Positions 63,863 to 64,000 of a stretch of 64,000 nucleotides of DNA are shown in pieces. The stretch comes from Streptomyces albiflavescens. GTDB taxonomy: Bacteria > Actinomycetota > Actinomycetes > Streptomycetales > Streptomycetaceae. The translations under genes and the position numbers were made by a program. The stretch spans positions 316,349 to 380,348 of the forward strand of contig NZ_BMMM01000012.1 in NCBI RefSeq assembly GCF_014645835.1. The letters run 5' to 3'. Positions within the stretch are counted from its first letter, which is position 1; each line of letters opens with the position of its first letter. The notes under the pieces are model-generated. The model did no database searches and was not told the DNA's origin. It saw nothing but the letters and a program-made list of their open reading frames with translations.

Positions 63863-64000
63863 CGAGGAGCGGCCACGAGCACCACGACGGCCGCCCGTTG
63901 CCAGTACTACGCCTGTACCAGAAACTGCGCCTGTACTAGTAGGACTCCGTTAGGTCTTCCTCTCGGCCCTGTTTGGGAGCATGTTGGAGGTGTGGACGCA
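63863..64000. other. Right-hand end of window
   Basis: Contains a repeated GCCTGTAC (63912 and 63930 area) and GTTGGAGGTGTGGACGCA at the very end, which might be the start of another plus-strand gene (GGAG near a GTG). Too little is present to call a gene. Confidence 0.3.

Overview
This window is a chromosomal core segment of a Streptomyces (or very close) actinomycete. The evidence is very high GC with strong third-position bias, frequent GTG starts and GTGA/ATGA start-stop overlaps, and genes typical of the group: WblC/WhiB7, mycoredoxin, AdnAB, UvrD2 with a tetracysteine/HRDC tail, UPF0182, PPA1309, DUF3107, DUF3152 and AIM24 families. There is no phage, plasmid, IS element or CRISPR array. 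It is conserved-core DNA with some fast-evolving, repeat-rich genes.

Layout. 1-1.6 kb: a catalase gene (cut by the window edge) diverges from its Fur-family repressor, with a palindromic operator between the catalase -35 and -10 boxes. 1.7-4.2 kb: two identical initiator tRNA genes flank a Sel1-repeat gene. 4.2-9.4 kb: UPF0182 membrane protein, PPA1309 protein, and a membrane-anchored PDZ/Lon-type protease. 9.7-13.5 kb: moaE, an SDR epimerase, a DUF2342 zincin-like protein and a NUDIX hydrolase. 13.6-17.5 kb: three AIM24-domain genes (one fused to TerD) and a YgjP-type metallopeptidase. 17.7-20.3 kb: an E1/ThiF-like protein overlapping an ABC1/UbiB kinase gene. 20.3-22 kb: wblC with a long regulatory leader (promoter, upstream ORF, intrinsic terminator).

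22-35 kb is mainly a DNA-repair block: uvrD2, adnB, adnA and an alkyltransferase-like gene, interleaved with mrx1 (mycoredoxin, with a SigR-type promoter), nudC and an M20 dipeptidase. 35-38 kb: a large membrane protein joining a kinase-like domain to a flippase-like domain. 38-41.5 kb: two tandem lipoprotein tripeptidyl-aminopeptidase homologues (SlpD/SlpE type). 41.6-42.9 kb: moeZ, also with a SigR-type promoter. 42.9-48.3 kb: a four-gene minus-strand cluster (spherulin-4/GH114-like protein, NAD-dependent epimerase, multi-pass membrane protein, DUF3492/PelF-type glycosyltransferase) resembling part of a Pel-type exopolysaccharide system.

48.6-54.4 kb: a translationally coupled peptide ABC transporter operon. 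It starts from a near-consensus promoter that appears to give a leaderless transcript whose first codon opens a 30-residue, two-cysteine leader peptide. 54.4-57.1 kb: a membrane-anchored DUF3152 metzincin-like protein with nine 12-residue N-terminal repeats, downstream of an alpha/beta hydrolase gene. 57.2-64 kb: small conserved proteins, a TetR regulator, DUF3107, a ferritin-like protein, a DEAD-box helicase with a long RRRTRK-repeat tail and an apparent CTG start, and an alpha/beta hydrolase cut off from the next gene by the window end.

The strongest leads are the leader peptide on the peptide-transporter operon, the wblC leader architecture, the Pel-like cluster, the TerD-AIM24/AIM24/AIM24 operon, and the paired SigR-type promoters on mrx1 and moeZ. 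All assignments come from reading the sequence and from family knowledge; no database search was run.
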